Below are positions 51,625 through 63,462 of a stretch of 64,000 bases of DNA, in pieces. The stretch spans positions 620,001 through 684,000 of the forward strand of contig JAKZHN010000016.1 of the NCBI GenBank assembly GCA_037179335.1, read 5' to 3'. Position 1 is the first letter of the stretch; every line of letters begins with the position of its first letter. Below the pieces are notes generated by a model that did not search any database, was not told the origin of the DNA, and saw nothing but the letters and a program-made list of their open reading frames with translations. The stretch is from Cyclaneusma minus (lineage: Eukaryota > Ascomycota > Leotiomycetes > Marthamycetales > Marthamycetaceae). Position numbers and translations under genes: made by a program.

Positions 51625-53669
51625 ATGTCCAGTTTAACGCCCTCGTCTGACTCCGCCAGCCCTCGGCGGACCCGACAGAGAGCCAGAAAGGCTTGTTTGG
51701 TAATATATCCCGACGTCGTACCCCAGAGCTGGGCAACACAGGGAAGTTGACTTGAAAATAGCCGTGTAGACAACGCAAGAGAAAATGCGACAACAGATTC
51801 CCCTGTTCAAGCTGCACCATCTACACTTACAAGTGTCAATACCCTCGTGATGACGGCCCTACTGCTGCCTTCGTCGATCATCCGCCTCCCGCTGCCTCCC
51901 ACCGTTCCCCCGAGGAGGTATCAGCATCCGTCGATAACTCTGTGAGGACTACCACTACCACCACTTTGATACCTCCCCAGCGGCATGTCTCCACCGATCG
52001 TGGTATTCTTGATCCCGTCTCCTCCCGCTACATGTCCCAGCACTCTGCCGTTGCTTTCCCTCACAGCCTAGGCCTGTCTCTCCAATCCGCCAACCCCCCT
52101 TCGCTCCATTCCTTTGCCTGGAACTGTGGTGTCCGCCCCGAACTCGGCGGTGTTGATCACATCAGTGTCAAAGACATAGTTAGCGCTCCTGATATGCGGC
52201 GATTTCTAGACGCCTTCTTTACATCCGTGCATCCTATTTTCACCATTCTCCCTGCTGCCCCTTTGCGTCGCAAGTGCGAAGCACACTGGTCCCATGGCAT
52301 TGATACTTGGACTCTGGCGGATGAGGCACTCGCCTCGATTGTCATCGCACTTGGCTCGTTGTTTTCACTGCACGAAGGGCATCCCAAGGAAACAGAGATC
52401 GAGAAGCACGTGAAGGAAATTCTAGAGGACCCCCCGATCATGAGAAGAGCGACGTTGTGGCTTGTCATTGTATGGTGTCTACGGACTGTCTACCTACGAG
52501 CGGTCACTCGGCCACATATAGCATGGCTGACAGCCTGTACCACCATGCATCTGGCAGAAGCCACTGGTCTTCACCATGAAACCGAAAATGTCATGCTCAC
52601 CAACGAGTCCCCGTCGAACGACCCGGCTTATTCTCTTGAAAATGACCGAAATGAACTTGCCCGTCGTACCTTCTGGACTGCTTGGATGGTCCACAACTGT
52701 CTCTGCAACGAATACGGCCGTACGGGTATTGTCCTCAGAAACATCACCTGCAAGCTTCCCCAGGCAGTACCCGATTCATGTCTCCTAGATCACATCCAAC
52801 TTGCCAAATGCTTGCCAGAAGACTGTACCGACTCTTGTCAACACATCACAGCAGAAGAGCGCACAAACCGCCTCCTGGATTCACTCCACGCCATACAGTC
52901 CGTTCCATCCAGCCACCCTTTCATGGTCCTTTGCAAAGCAGACATGTCATTCTGCCTATACCGACGCCTCCGCGTCCTCTCGCATTCCATCCCCAAGCCC
53001 GTAGTCACCTGTCTTCTCCAAATCGGCGACGAAGCTCTGGATGCTGCGCAGGAATTCAGTCATAGAGGCCAACCATGGTGGAACATCTTGTTCACGAGTT
53101 TCCAGTATGTATGTGTGCTGCTGGCACTGGATTCAAGGGAGAGTCTGGCAAGAGTGAGCAAGGCAATGAGATATCTGGGGCGTATTGCCGAGAAGCTAGA
53201 TACGCATATGGGGAGAGAGGCGCTTACCACTGCGAGGATCTTGGTACAGGACGCAGCGAAGAAGAAGAAAATCGAGGCCGCGCTTTTGGAGGAAGCAGAA
53301 CCTGCGCCTCCGTCAAATGCAACATCTCCAAACTTGCACCAGCAGGATAACACGGCCGCAGATTATCATGGGAATTTGCATGGGGGCGGGAATGGGATGG
53401 AGGGAGTAGTGGGTAGCACGCCAGGAGCTGCGGAGCTGCCCCATTTGAACCTGGACTGGGATTGCTTTTTTGAAACGACGGGGAACACACCATTCTTTCC
53501 ACAGATGGGCAATGCCACGGGGGATATCGGAATGGATGGGTTTCCGGCGATGGGTCCCGTGGGCGCACAGATGCAGATACAGGCCCCAGCGGTGCAGGAT
53601 CAAAACCATGATGCCTCCCCGGGGCGTTTACCCGAGATGCAGGATCGGGTAGTGAACTTCTGGGTGTGA
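51625..53669 (+). CDS. Zn2Cys6 fungal transcription factor
   Basis: Two exons, 51625..51699 and 51762..53669, about 660 residues. The short first exon (MSSLTPSSDSAS...RKACL) supplies the first zinc-ligand Cys. Splicing across 62 nt gives CLPCRQRKRKC then CSSCTIYTYKC, a perfect C-x2-C-x6-C-x5-C-x2-C-x6-C cluster (residues ~24-50). A Thr/Ser-rich linker follows. The fungal-specific regulator domain covers about residues 130-450 (FLDAFFTSVHPIFTILP, ARRTFWTAWMVHNCLCNEYGR). The C-terminus is Gly/Met/Gln-rich and acidic, likely activating. Such factors bind CGG-containing sites in promoters; target genes are unknown. The adjacent MFS transporter and 2EXR gene are possible but unproven targets. Confidence 0.9.
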
Positions 53670-54198
53670 AAACGGAACGAGCAGCGTTTGTTTGGATACT
53701 AAGTATCTGGTAGGTAGTTGCACTCACAGAGTCGTCGAAACAGCAAGTCACTACGCTGTAGACTCTTCGCTTTAGTATCGCACAAGGGCTACACTGTATT
53801 CAAGCTTGAGATCAGCTTCAACTCATGCTGAACCTAGTCGTCTTTTATGTACATGCGACCATATTTCCTCCAAGTCTATCGGCCTCGCAATCGAGGACTC
53901 TAGGCGAGACCCAGTGACTGTATTGCAAGTTTCGTACACATCGTACACCCAATCATCCTACAACTATAAAGAACGCCTTTGCTTGCTGTTTGCCCATAAA
54001 GTTGATCCGTAACACCGGTCCATGCCGCTGGGTAAATGAAAACTCCGAAAAATGCCATGTATATGATACAAACATCCACAGATGTTATACTGGACTGTAG
54101 CAATAGCAGTCAAGAGGGGGTTTCATTAAAAAGTAAAGGGGTAAAACACTCGCGTAACGCTGACGGTCGCGTAGTGGTGAGTCAATCAAATGCGTTAT
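53670..54198. other. Convergent intergenic region
   Basis: 529 bases between the regulator and the polymerase gene 3' ends. No gene was recognised. Confidence 0.4.
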
Positions 54199-57100
54199 TC
54201 ACGAGAAGAAGTATTGGCTGTCTTTGAGCCGAGATACATCAAAAGTGCCCTATTCAAGAAGTAAGCAAAAAATGTCCTCACCTCGGGTGGATAAAGCGAC
54301 ACATACCCTTTGGGGTACTGGGGGGAAACTGATCGGTAGCCATGCCCAAGTCACAATTCTGTTCTTCTGTCGCGGTTGCACTCGTTTGGCTAGGTTGACA
54401 CTAGCAGCCCGCTCGAAGGGTGTTGGTTTCCCCGGTTGCGAGGAATCATCGTGGCTGTTGCTGAGTTCATCGTTCGTGGTTTCCGGATCGCGAATGATTG
54501 GATCGTCGCTTTCTCTGATAGCAGCATCTACACTGTCAACCCCAGCAAGGATGTTCTCGGCGGCTTCGTCGTCCACACCCCCAACAGCGGTACTGATTTC
54601 ACCAATACCCATGCCCTCGAGATCTTCTGATTCCACTTCAATGGGCAGCTTGTCAGCTATGCTACCAGGTGTGATAATTTCCTTGCCCTCGGCAACCTCG
54701 TTGGGATCCGACGACGCTAGGAGTTGCAGTCTTTTGTGTTCCAGCAGAAGTTCCTGGACTTTGGTCGTGCCGTTGGCCTTACGCCATGCAAGAATCTCTT
54801 TACCGGCAGGGCTCTGGACATTTACATGGGCATAGTATATGTGGTCCTTATATCTCGCCTGAAATTCTGCAGCCAGCCGCTTGATGACATCTTCGCTGTG
54901 GACCTGAATAAAGGCGTCTCGCAGGACTCCATTCATCACCTCGACACTGCCCGCGTGTGTCCAGAAAGAATCATGGACTGCCGCGAAAGAAAGACCAAGT
55001 TCGTGGCATCTGATAGCAGAGAGCAGCATATGGGTCGCATCGAGAGAATGAACGAAGTTGGGTGGAAACCCCTGGATCTGCTTTCGCTTGCTGACAGGAT
55101 CGTTCCGGTGGGGATCTGTGAGACTAATAGCCTGGAGATTGGTCTCGATGATCCGCGAGCTGGTTGACCGATATGGCTGAACCACAGGCATCCGGAGAGG
55201 AGTAGTCCAGACAACGCTAGATCTGAAAGTCATGGCTTCCTCTGCAGCCGTCTTCTTGTCCACAGCACGTCCGGAAACTGGCGCCTTTCGCTTTTTCTGC
55301 TGCTGGGACTTCTGGTGGACGCGTTCGATCTGTTGAGGGGTCAGGCTTTCTGAAATCCGTCCGGCACAATCCCCAAGCCAGTACTGAATGTAGTGAGCAC
55401 CTTTGAACATGGTTGACAATGCCGTGAAGATCTTCGTCGTGATGTAAGCCGACAGAACATCAACATTGAGCTCTGGCTCGGTAGGAATATCTTCGTGGGC
55501 AGCCACAAGCTGTTTGCGAACTTGAGCCTTGGCACCAATATACGTCACACCGTACACGTTGGTCATCACTGTCTGCTTGACTACTTTTCGTGTGATTTTG
55601 CCGTCGAGATACCGTGCGAGCGGGTTCCCTTGTTCTAGATCCTTGGCAAGGCTTTCTTTGACAAGCTCAGCAACAGCAGTATAAACATCGGCTGGACGGT
55701 CTCCGGGCTCGAGGTTGACTTGTCTCGCGCCCCATTCGTCTCCCCCCAATGCTGCATAATGCTGTAGGCCATTGCAGGTACCGTCTTGGTGCACGGGTAG
55801 ATGTGAAACAAAGCGAGTGGGATCGGGCGAGGCCAAGGCATCCCTCAGTTCAATGCAAACCGCCAAACATTGCCAGGGGTCTTCAGCTTCTAGCCACCAC
55901 CGACTCCCCTTGAGCGGATTGTTCGCAGAGTCCAGAATGTCCGGAAGATGCTCAGTGGCGAAATCTTCACGTCCTTGGAGGCTGGCTTTGTCAAAACCGT
56001 AAACATTGGCAAGATGAACTTTGAGCCACTTCAATCCATTGGCTCCGAGCTCTCGGCCTTTGGCAAACCGCAGAAGACCCCGACAATGATCCGCGCCCAT
56101 GTGGTTGAGGTACGGAGGAATTGGGTAGGCTCGCCCGCGGAAGTCCACATTGTGTGGAAAGTAGAATATCTCATCCTCCAGTGCTCGCGCGACTTCTAGC
56201 TGGAAATTCTGGAAGCACCTCTGAGAATGCATACCGCATCGTTGATTCTCGCTTTCCTTGACGGCTCGGATCCAGTTGCGGCGTTCCTGAGGGTCCGTCG
56301 TCCGCGAAGGCTCCGGGGGCAGCTTGACCTCGGGGTTCTCGGCGGGGATATTGGCGATTGCTTCACCAGTGTTCCAAGCTTCCACCATGGCACGGAACAC
56401 GGGTTTGTTGATCGTCCATGGGGTTTTGCTTAATACGTCGAGGCCTTTGAAGGTTTGATCCATGTCCCCCTTCTCGGTTGCGGCCTCGATGTATAGTCTT
56501 TGGTCTTTTTCTCCACCTGTTTTGGTCCGCATGAATTTATTTTCATAGCTAAGGAACCCTCCTTTCGTGAAGCCGGCCCAAGACTTGGGTTCTGCAACCA
56601 TGGGTAGGTGCTTTGCCAAAAGACTATGCACAGGCTCACGCTCAAGATTAGTAGCCAAAGCTTGGTTGACCAAGATGACTCCGACTCTTCTCCCCTGTTT
56701 GAACTGGCTGGCGTGGGAAAACGCGGGCTGTATCTGTGTGACTAGTTCTTTCGTGTCGGCGTGCTCCATTCTCACCGGCACCTTTGCTACCTCAATCAAC
56801 GCGCTCATCAAGACTGCCCCCACCTTTGCTTTGACAGATCTTGGCCATTTCAGCTTTGAATGAGGTACCTCGTCACTGGCATTCGCGTTCGCCTCAGCCG
56901 AGCTTCCAGGTGCAGCAGCGGATGGAGCTACAGCGCCGGCAGACTCTCTGACCTTCTTGAGCCACGCGAGGAGCTGCTGCCTGTTTTCGAGCTTGGTCTT
57001 TTCATCCCAGTCCTGCCACGCGCCTTTCGGCTGTTCCCTGCGCCGTTTCCGTCTTTCGGTGTGATAGACTTCTGCAAAACTCTCCTCCTGAACCGCATTT

Positions 57101-58530
57101 CCAATATGCAGGACAGCACTCGTCAGAGGAATCCCCTTTTGTACTCCTAGGGTAGATGCGACCGTCATGAAAGACAAAATTGCGACAGCCGCCAGTTTTT
57201 CTGGGTCCAAATAGCGAAGATATGGACCATAATTACAACGGTCCGTATCGGCTCGGCTTCGCAGTGTCTTTGATTCAGCCTCATCAATCTTGATCATTTC
57301 TTCTCTGATGTAGGTCGTGAGGTCCGCGTGCCACTGCCACATCCTTGCGCCTACCGATTTGGTCTGCAGTGCCGTGTTGTATCCCATCTTGATGACGTGT
57401 TCGCTGTCTGCCCGCCATCTATCAATGGCAGCTTGGACTGCATTTTCCTCCATGCGGATTTGGCGGTCTCGCTGCTCTTCCGCATCGAGCTTGCTTGGAT
57501 CGAAGTCTGCTGGCTTCTCGGAGAAGAGCGATAGAGCTTGCTGGAGAGATTTCAATCCTAAGCCCTTGAAGTGTGTTGGCTTGACATAAACATCCCGGGG
57601 CTCGGATTTCGGCTCTGGAGCGTCCACTATCGTCGCCTCGACCTCCTCTTCGAGCGCGCCATCTTCAAAATCGTCCACATCTGGTGTGATGTTGTAGGTT
57701 GTCGCTATATGGGTGATTTCGTTTAACTCTTGAGCGGAAAGGATATCGGCCATGTTCAGAACCTCGAGGCCTGCGTCGCCTGGGGCCATATCCATGTATC
57801 TCCAGACCAGTCTTTTCTTCTTGCTCTCGATTGGCGTCAGAAGAGACGCCTTCAACATCCACGCCAGTGTCTTTGCATTCGGCGCAACATGTTTACTCCG
57901 CATTTCCAGCTCAAACCATTTGTGGAGTGATTGAGCCGTAGGGGCGCTATATTTCGATAAAAGCTTTTCGACTGAGGCTTGGATGTAGCGATTGTGTATA
58001 TCCAGGGTGGTCTCCGCTGACAAGGTGCCGAGTCTCCGGAGCCGGCGAACGATGAGAGCAGCCCGATCCAGTCTGCCTACAAACAAGCACGCATCGAGTG
58101 TTGTTAATATTTCGGTCACGTCGCCACCGATGCCATTGACAGTCTTGTAGCGCTGAGACTCTGTCAGGGATTCGGGAGAGGGTTCTGGAATCAAGAGTGG
58201 TGCCGACGGATCGAAGGGCCTCAGCCGGGACATGCTGGAGCGCGGTACTCCTAGGGTCTGGTTGAAGTCGAATGGCACTTCAGAAGGTCTGAAGTCGACA
58301 GCTGTCGCTAGCAAGCGGCGACTCGCCGCCCGAGTTCTCTCTCGCGAGTTCCGCCTCCGTAGCGGCGTGGAATTCTGCGGGCCATGATCTATGGCCAGAG
58401 GCCTGCCTCGTTGCGCACGAGAGGGCAGTAGAGACGGGTACAAGCAGGGTACGAGAAGGTGATCCGGGTGAAGCTGGTATGCTCGAAGAGCTTTCTGGGG
58501 GCTCCTCCGGCTTGCAGCGTGCACAAGCAT
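54199..58530 (-). CDS. RPO41: Mitochondrial DNA-directed RNA polymerase
   Basis: Two exons, 58530..54307 and 54249..54199, about 1,424 residues. The start at 58530 (MLVHAASRRSPQ) opens an Arg/Ser-rich presequence; the longer frame starts with TTG. The 57-nt 3' intron is needed to give the family end GTFDVSRLKDSQYFFS; reading through ends early. T7-type polymerase motifs: A-region HQDGTCNGLQHYAALGGDEW (about residue 910), B-region RKVVKQTVMTNVYGVTY (about 980), and C-region AAVHDSFWTH with the catalytic Asp (about 1185). FPHNVDFRGRAYP and PPNFVHSLDATHM also fit. The N-terminal third has PPR-like helices. It transcribes the mitochondrial genome and primes its replication. Confidence 0.96.
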
Positions 58531-58789
58531 TGGTGTAGAAAAGCAAAACTCCGGCGCGTGTTTTAAGAAAGCGGAGACAAGAAGACGGCAAACTCGCAAT
58601 CGCAGGCTGGCCGATGGAGAGGGGCGAAGGGGGGGGGGAGAATTCGTAGGGCGGATTGGACTTCGATGGAAAAAGACTTCGCGGTCGCGTGCATTGAATT
58701 TTGCCGCCAGAGACAGTACCTACGGACGGTGCGGGTCTCGGCGCAGCGGAATAACCATTTCCCCTGTCCGATCGATTCGGAATTCCCTA

Positions 58790-58832
<43 letters not shown>
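58790..58832. repeat. Poly-G homopolymer, 43 bases
   Basis: Uninterrupted G run followed directly by AT-only sequence. Together with the N gap 76 bases on and the C-rich block after it, this marks an assembly breakpoint. The length cannot be trusted. Confidence 0.9.
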
Positions 58833-58834
<2 letters not shown>

Positions 58835-58908
58835 TAAATTTTTTTATAATAAAAAAAAATGTTAAACAAAATTTGTGGCCCGACACCGACCAAATTTTGA
58901 TAAGACAG

Positions 58909-58918
58909 NNNNNNNNNN
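58909..58918. other. Assembly gap (10 N)
   Basis: Ten undetermined bases followed by a C/G-only block to about 58980. Sequence on both sides may be artefactual, and the true distance between RPO41 and the D-amino-acid oxidase gene is unknown. Confidence 0.98.
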
Positions 58919-59096
58919 CCCCCCCCCCCCCCCGCCCCCGCCCCCGCGCGGGGCGCGGGGGCGGCGGCCCCCCCCCCCCGTGCGTGGGCTGGTGGGCGGT
59001 ATTATAATTGTTGTAGAATTAAAAACCGTTGTCACAGAAATTTGGTCCGCGTACAGTGCAAATTTGGTCTAAGCACGGTTTTTTAATTGATTGTGG

Positions 59097-59588
59097 CACG
59101 GTTATTGGTTTTAAAACGGTTTTTAAACGGTTTTAAACCGATTCTAAACGATTTGATTGGATAAAAAATTGGCTGGTGATTGGCCAAGTGCCCATTTGGC
59201 CAATTAGGTGGATAAAAAACTGGCATTATAATTGGCTAAGACAAATTGGAAATTTTGCAAAAAAAATTGTTTTTATAGGAATTTGAATTCAAGGCTTTTT
59301 TTCTTTATTTTCAGGCTTTATTAAATTTGTTAAAATAGCATTTAATTATTTTAATAGCAAGTTTTTCCAAATCAATTTTAATATACAGCTATAAATAGCT
59401 ATAAATGGCTTTAAATTCCTTATAATTGCAATAGCTGCAATTTTATAGCTAGAAATAGCTGAAAATAACTGCAATTCTGCAGCTGGAAATAGCTTTAAAT
59501 CTGCAGCTACAAAGGCTGCAATTCTAATTAATGGCATTTTGCCAGCAGCCAATTACGGTCCCAGAACCGTTCAAAACCAAAAACCGTT
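59097..59588. mobile_element. AT-rich element with ~26-bp inverted ends
   Basis: The left end (59097-59123, CACGGTTATTGGTTTTAAAA...) and the reverse complement of 59563-59588 (AACGGTTTTTGGTTTTGAAC...) match at most positions. The interior (59380-59520) is built of short AATAGCTATAAATAGCT-like words and carries no ORF of note. Likely a decayed non-autonomous transposon. Confidence 0.45.
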
Positions 59589-59774
59589 CCAGCACCGTCC
59601 ATACATCGCCACCCAGAACAGGCGCGCCCCCCCTAGGTCCACTTCAAGTACTGAATAGGAACATTGTCACTCAAATAAATTACTGACACACTTCTGTAGA
59701 GCATGCGACATCTTGCACTTTTTGATCCTTTGGCCATTGTCGAATTGCCTGACCAATCAGACCGCTCTGCTCTA

Positions 59775-61078
59775 CTACAACCTCGCCTTTACTACGAGAG
59801 CGTCCTGGACCAGCTCCACAACTGCTTCAGCACATCCATAGGAAGCCTGATAACCCCAACCACCGTGCCCGTAGTTGTGAACGGTCCAGGTATGCCCAAT
59901 GAGCTCCTTTTCCATTCGCACCCCTGCTTCGCGGACCGGACGAAGGCCAACCCCACTATGCAGCATATTAGCATCCATTCAATGTCTCCAACAGTACAGG
60001 ACTTTCTCTTCACATACTGTCTGATGACACTCAGGGCCTCAACCCCTTTACCACCCGTCAGAGCTGGGCACAGCTCGACAGCACGCTTCATTATTCGCAA
60101 TGCCTGGTTAGGATCTGGCTGTGACTCCCAGCTCCCTTTCTGATAGGTCCCACCAAGGACCGTTCCACCACCCGCAGCCCGCTGCATGATATAGCACACT
60201 TCATCGTCGCTATCGTCCGTTCCGGAGATGCTAGCCATGACTCCTGGTTCGTTGCGTACAACAACGATCTGGCCACGTGCTGGAATGACAGAGCCGTCCA
60301 TCACGCCTCCCAGCTTGGAGGCAAGTAGCCCAGTGCAGTTGACAACCACATCTGCTTTGCTCCCAGAGGCGTGCAGATGAGCTGCTTCGGACACATGTTT
60401 CAGGACGCTCCGCTTGAAGACGACGCCATTCTTGAGGCACCGGCTCACGAGGTAGGGCAGATAGACGGCCGTATTGATGCAGACGGACGTGAAAGCATTC
60501 CCGGAATCAGCAGATGGATGCAGTTCTTCCTTGCTCAGAACTCGAAAGTCTGGCACGACGTCTTTGTACCAAGGTTGAGCGGAGGTTAGCTCCTTCATCC
60601 ACTGGCCCGTGACCCCTCGCAGGTCCTTGTTACGACAGTAAACCACGGCATCTGCCAAAGATTGTCAGTCCTCGAATGGCAAGCGGCAACTTTGCGACCA
60701 AGACTTGCTTTGAAAATGGATACCGGCCTCGGGCACATCCCTCGCCAGACGCGACAGCTCAGGCCAGGTGTTTCGTTCCCATCTACTGCCGGCAGCATCG
60801 GCGACGCTTCAAAGACCGTTTCAGCTCAACAGATGGCTTCCCAAGCCGGTGGTATACTCACGGCAGGTAATTGGCGCCAGCCCAGGGCGATGTGTATTCT
60901 ATGTCATAGTCGCCGGGCATGTGCTTGGCGACGACAGTGACATGGTAGGCGGGATTCTTCGAAAGTAACAGAGCCGAGGTCAGACCAGACACACCTGCTC
61001 TGTGAAGAGGTAAGTTTGTGAATTCAGTAGTAGGTTGCAATGTAGCAGTACGTACCCAAGCACAACAATGTTAGCCAT
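59775..61078 (-). CDS. D-amino-acid oxidase, peroxisomal
   Basis: Five exons, 61078..61056, 60999..60862, 60785..60709, 60651..60018 and 59955..59775, about 350 residues. The FAD-binding GAGVSGLTSALLL is formed by joining exons 1 and 2. Then SPWAGANYLP, WERNTWPEL, VNCTGLLASKLGG, PARGQIVVVRNEPG, VIRHGVGLRPVREAG and HNYGHGGWGYQASYGCA follow, all standard for DAAO including the substrate-binding Arg region. The protein ends in ARL, an acceptable peroxisomal PTS1. Intron 3 (60652..60708) begins with GC (GCAAGT), a GC-AG intron: reading on gives a stop and the join restores frame. It oxidises D-amino acids to keto acids, ammonia and hydrogen peroxide. Confidence 0.93.
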
Positions 61079-61776
61079 GGAAACCTGACTCGGACAGAGA
61101 TTTCTGCTAGCCAGAGAGCGGAACTGTAAAGGACAGGAAGCACTTCGGGCGGTGAAGAGGTTGTAATATATAGTGAGAGTTTGGAAGAGCGGAGATGTCA
61201 ATATCCCTGAACAGCCTGGTCGGCCGACGCAGATAACGTGCAGGGCATAGATAGTGACAGAGGCAGCCACATAATGAAATTGATCTCCTGGGTTGTGGGA
61301 GTCCCCGATTATGATTACTACGGATGCCCTGGACGGATTGGAAGAAATGCTGGGGAACTCAACCATGGGCGGGGAGTTTGCAGCACTCGCTTGGTTGTGA
61401 ATTTCTTAGAAAAGACATTAAGCGGCACCTGTGCACTAAATAAATACTTATTCCCAATTTCCCATCTTCTCCCAGCTATTCGCACGTACATATTCCAATT
61501 TCGTGACCAACCTCCTCGTGCACTATTCACACCTTAAGCACGCCACAACACAAGCCTGAACGTTGAAGCCAGTGACCCAAGCCACACAGCTCCAAACCCC
61601 TGCAGCCTATCACGTGCCTGTGACGCATTGTCGAGACCGTCAGTGCGTTCGAAGGTCCTTTTCTATCTCCAAGCAAAAGCGTCAGTCATGTCCAGTCTCC
61701 CAGAAGCTATGTGGCTTCAACATATTTACTCACTACTCTTGATGCAGTCCCACACACCTCCCCGGTCTCACCCACC
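61079..61776. promoter_or_regulatory. Divergent promoter region, D-amino-acid oxidase / OTU
   Basis: 698 bases between opposing start codons. A small ORF at 61628..61825 overlaps the OTU start in another frame and is not kept. No operator was assigned. Confidence 0.35.
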
Positions 61777-63462
61777 ATGGGGCGTACCAGCACCACAAGG
61801 CGGGCTGCTGGCCCTTGTGCTTTAAAGCGCGACGAGGAGTTTCCAGGCCTCGCCGGAGACAATCTGTACGCTGATGGGCACAGAGTGACGAGTGACGGTA
61901 CAACTTTCCACTACCACTGCACCATGTAGCCTGTGCTGACCGCGACGCGACTGCAGGCAATTGCCTGTTCAACGCTTTCTCCCTCTGCGTGTACGGAGAC
62001 CAGACACATCACGAGGAAATCCGCGAGGATGTCGTTTTTTACCTTCGTGAAAATGCCGAGCATTTCAAGCATTTCATACCCGTGCCCTCCGCCGGCGGAG
62101 GTCGTCGCAATCCCAAGCGCAAGAATGTGAAAGTGGCCTCTCTGCACCCTGAGACCCCTTCGGAGTCGGACATCGACCGCGCCTTCGAGAAGTACCTCGC
62201 GGACATGAGCCAGACGGCCACTTGGGCCGATCACAATCCAATCCAAGCCTTCGCCGACGCCTACGGCCTGGTCGTCCAGCTATACCGCAAGGAGAGTGAA
62301 TCCAAGACCAACCGCCAGCTCATCACCCCCAATATCAATGGCCGCGACGACATCAAGAGGCCCATGGTCCACATCGCGTACCACGTAAGTTGCGCCAGAC
62401 CACCCTATTACTCACCAGTACTAACTTTTAATCCAGGAATGGAACCACTACTCTTGCATTCGAAACCTCGCGGGTCCGCACGAAGGCTTCCCAAAAGTGC
62501 AGACTTTGGAGAGCCCCGAGGAAGAAGCCCGCATCAGTGCCGCTGCCACCAAGGCCCGTCACGCCGCGCCTTGGAAAATCAGGATGGTCCAAGGCCGCCT
62601 GCCGTATCAATGCGACCTCGAGTGCGTTAAGCTTGCACTCCAGGAACGCAAGGGCAATGTCGAGGCCGCCATCCGTGAGCTATACGACCAAGAGGACCAT
62701 GCCAGTGTGGCATCGCAGACGGGGAGTGTGAGCACCCAACGAGACACCGACGATGATGAGGAGGAACTTGGTGGAACCAGGAAAAAGAGTCGATCCAGCG
62801 ACGACGAAGACTCGAGCCAGGCCAAGGACAAGAAGCGACCTATCAAGCCTCTCCGAGGCATTATAAAGCTGACATTAAACAAGACCAAGCAGTCGGGATC
62901 CCAGTCTCCAGTTGTGCCCGCTGCGTCCGACTCATCAAGCGTCTCTCTGGACGTCTCACCCCTCGCCCTGCTTGAGAATGCAGAGACAGCTCCTAAGCCT
63001 TCGACCCCCCGCACCCCTGTGACACCGTCCAGGGAAAAGTTCACCGACAACGCTCCGAGCCCAGCAGTGGATCTAGCCGTTCGCAGCACCAAGGCTGTTG
63101 GAAAGAGCACTATGCTCGATCCTGTCCAGAACGACCAAGCCAGTTCGCACGATCCGTCTGGCGAGGACAGCGGCAGCGAATACGCCCCCAACGTCAAATA
63201 TCCTTCCACCACTCGCGCAAAGCTTTCTCGAGGCTCCTCCAAGGACCGCAAAGAAGTTGCCCCGAAGAAGCTGAAGCGACTCAGCTCAGGTCGCGACAGA
63301 AAAGCCAATCGGAACGCAGCCGAGACAGCAGCTCGCAAAGATTGCAAGCGCAGCGAGGCGCAGGCGTCGGACGCGTCGAGCAAGACTAGAGATGACAAGG
63401 TTGCCCCGGCTGCTTCTCATGGCAAGCAACCGGGCAAAAGCAAGCAGACCGTTCATGTTTGA
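61777..63462 (+). CDS. OTU-family deubiquitinase (OTUD3-like)
   Basis: Three exons, 61777..61897, 61957..62384 and 62437..63462, about 524 residues. The ATG at 61777 has a strong context (CCCACCATGG). The catalytic DGNCLFNAF is created by splicing exon 1 to exon 2 (Asp and Cys of the OTU triad). EEIREDVVFYLREN, HNPIQAFADAYGLVVQLY and the His-box VHIAYH-EWNHYS, made by the second splice, complete the domain. A UBA/CUE-like helix pair (VKLALQERKGNVEAAIRELY) lies near residue 265. The last ~230 residues are disordered, Ser/Lys-rich and basic, with nuclear-localisation-like runs. Known role of the family: removing ubiquitin chains. The partner is unknown. Confidence 0.92.

Larger units (their letters stand above)
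58531..59774. other. Intergenic with assembly gap, homopolymers and AT-rich repeat
   Basis: 1244 bases. The RPO41 promoter lies at about 58531-58780. A 43-base G run, an N gap, a C-rich block and the AT-rich inverted-ended element follow. No gene was seen. Confidence 0.5.

Noticed and set aside
47138..53669. MFS transporter plus Zn2Cys6 regulator as part of a secondary-metabolite cluster
   Set aside because: No polyketide synthase, peptide synthetase, terpene cyclase, P450 or other tailoring gene lies nearby. The neighbours are a broken gene, a 2EXR gene and RPO41.
58666..59072. ORFs running through the poly-G tract and N gap
   Set aside because: They consist of poly-Gly/poly-Pro and undefined residues produced by homopolymers and the gap.
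62607..63398. 263-aa minus-strand ORF
   Set aside because: Antisense to the Ser/Lys-rich tail of the OTU protein.
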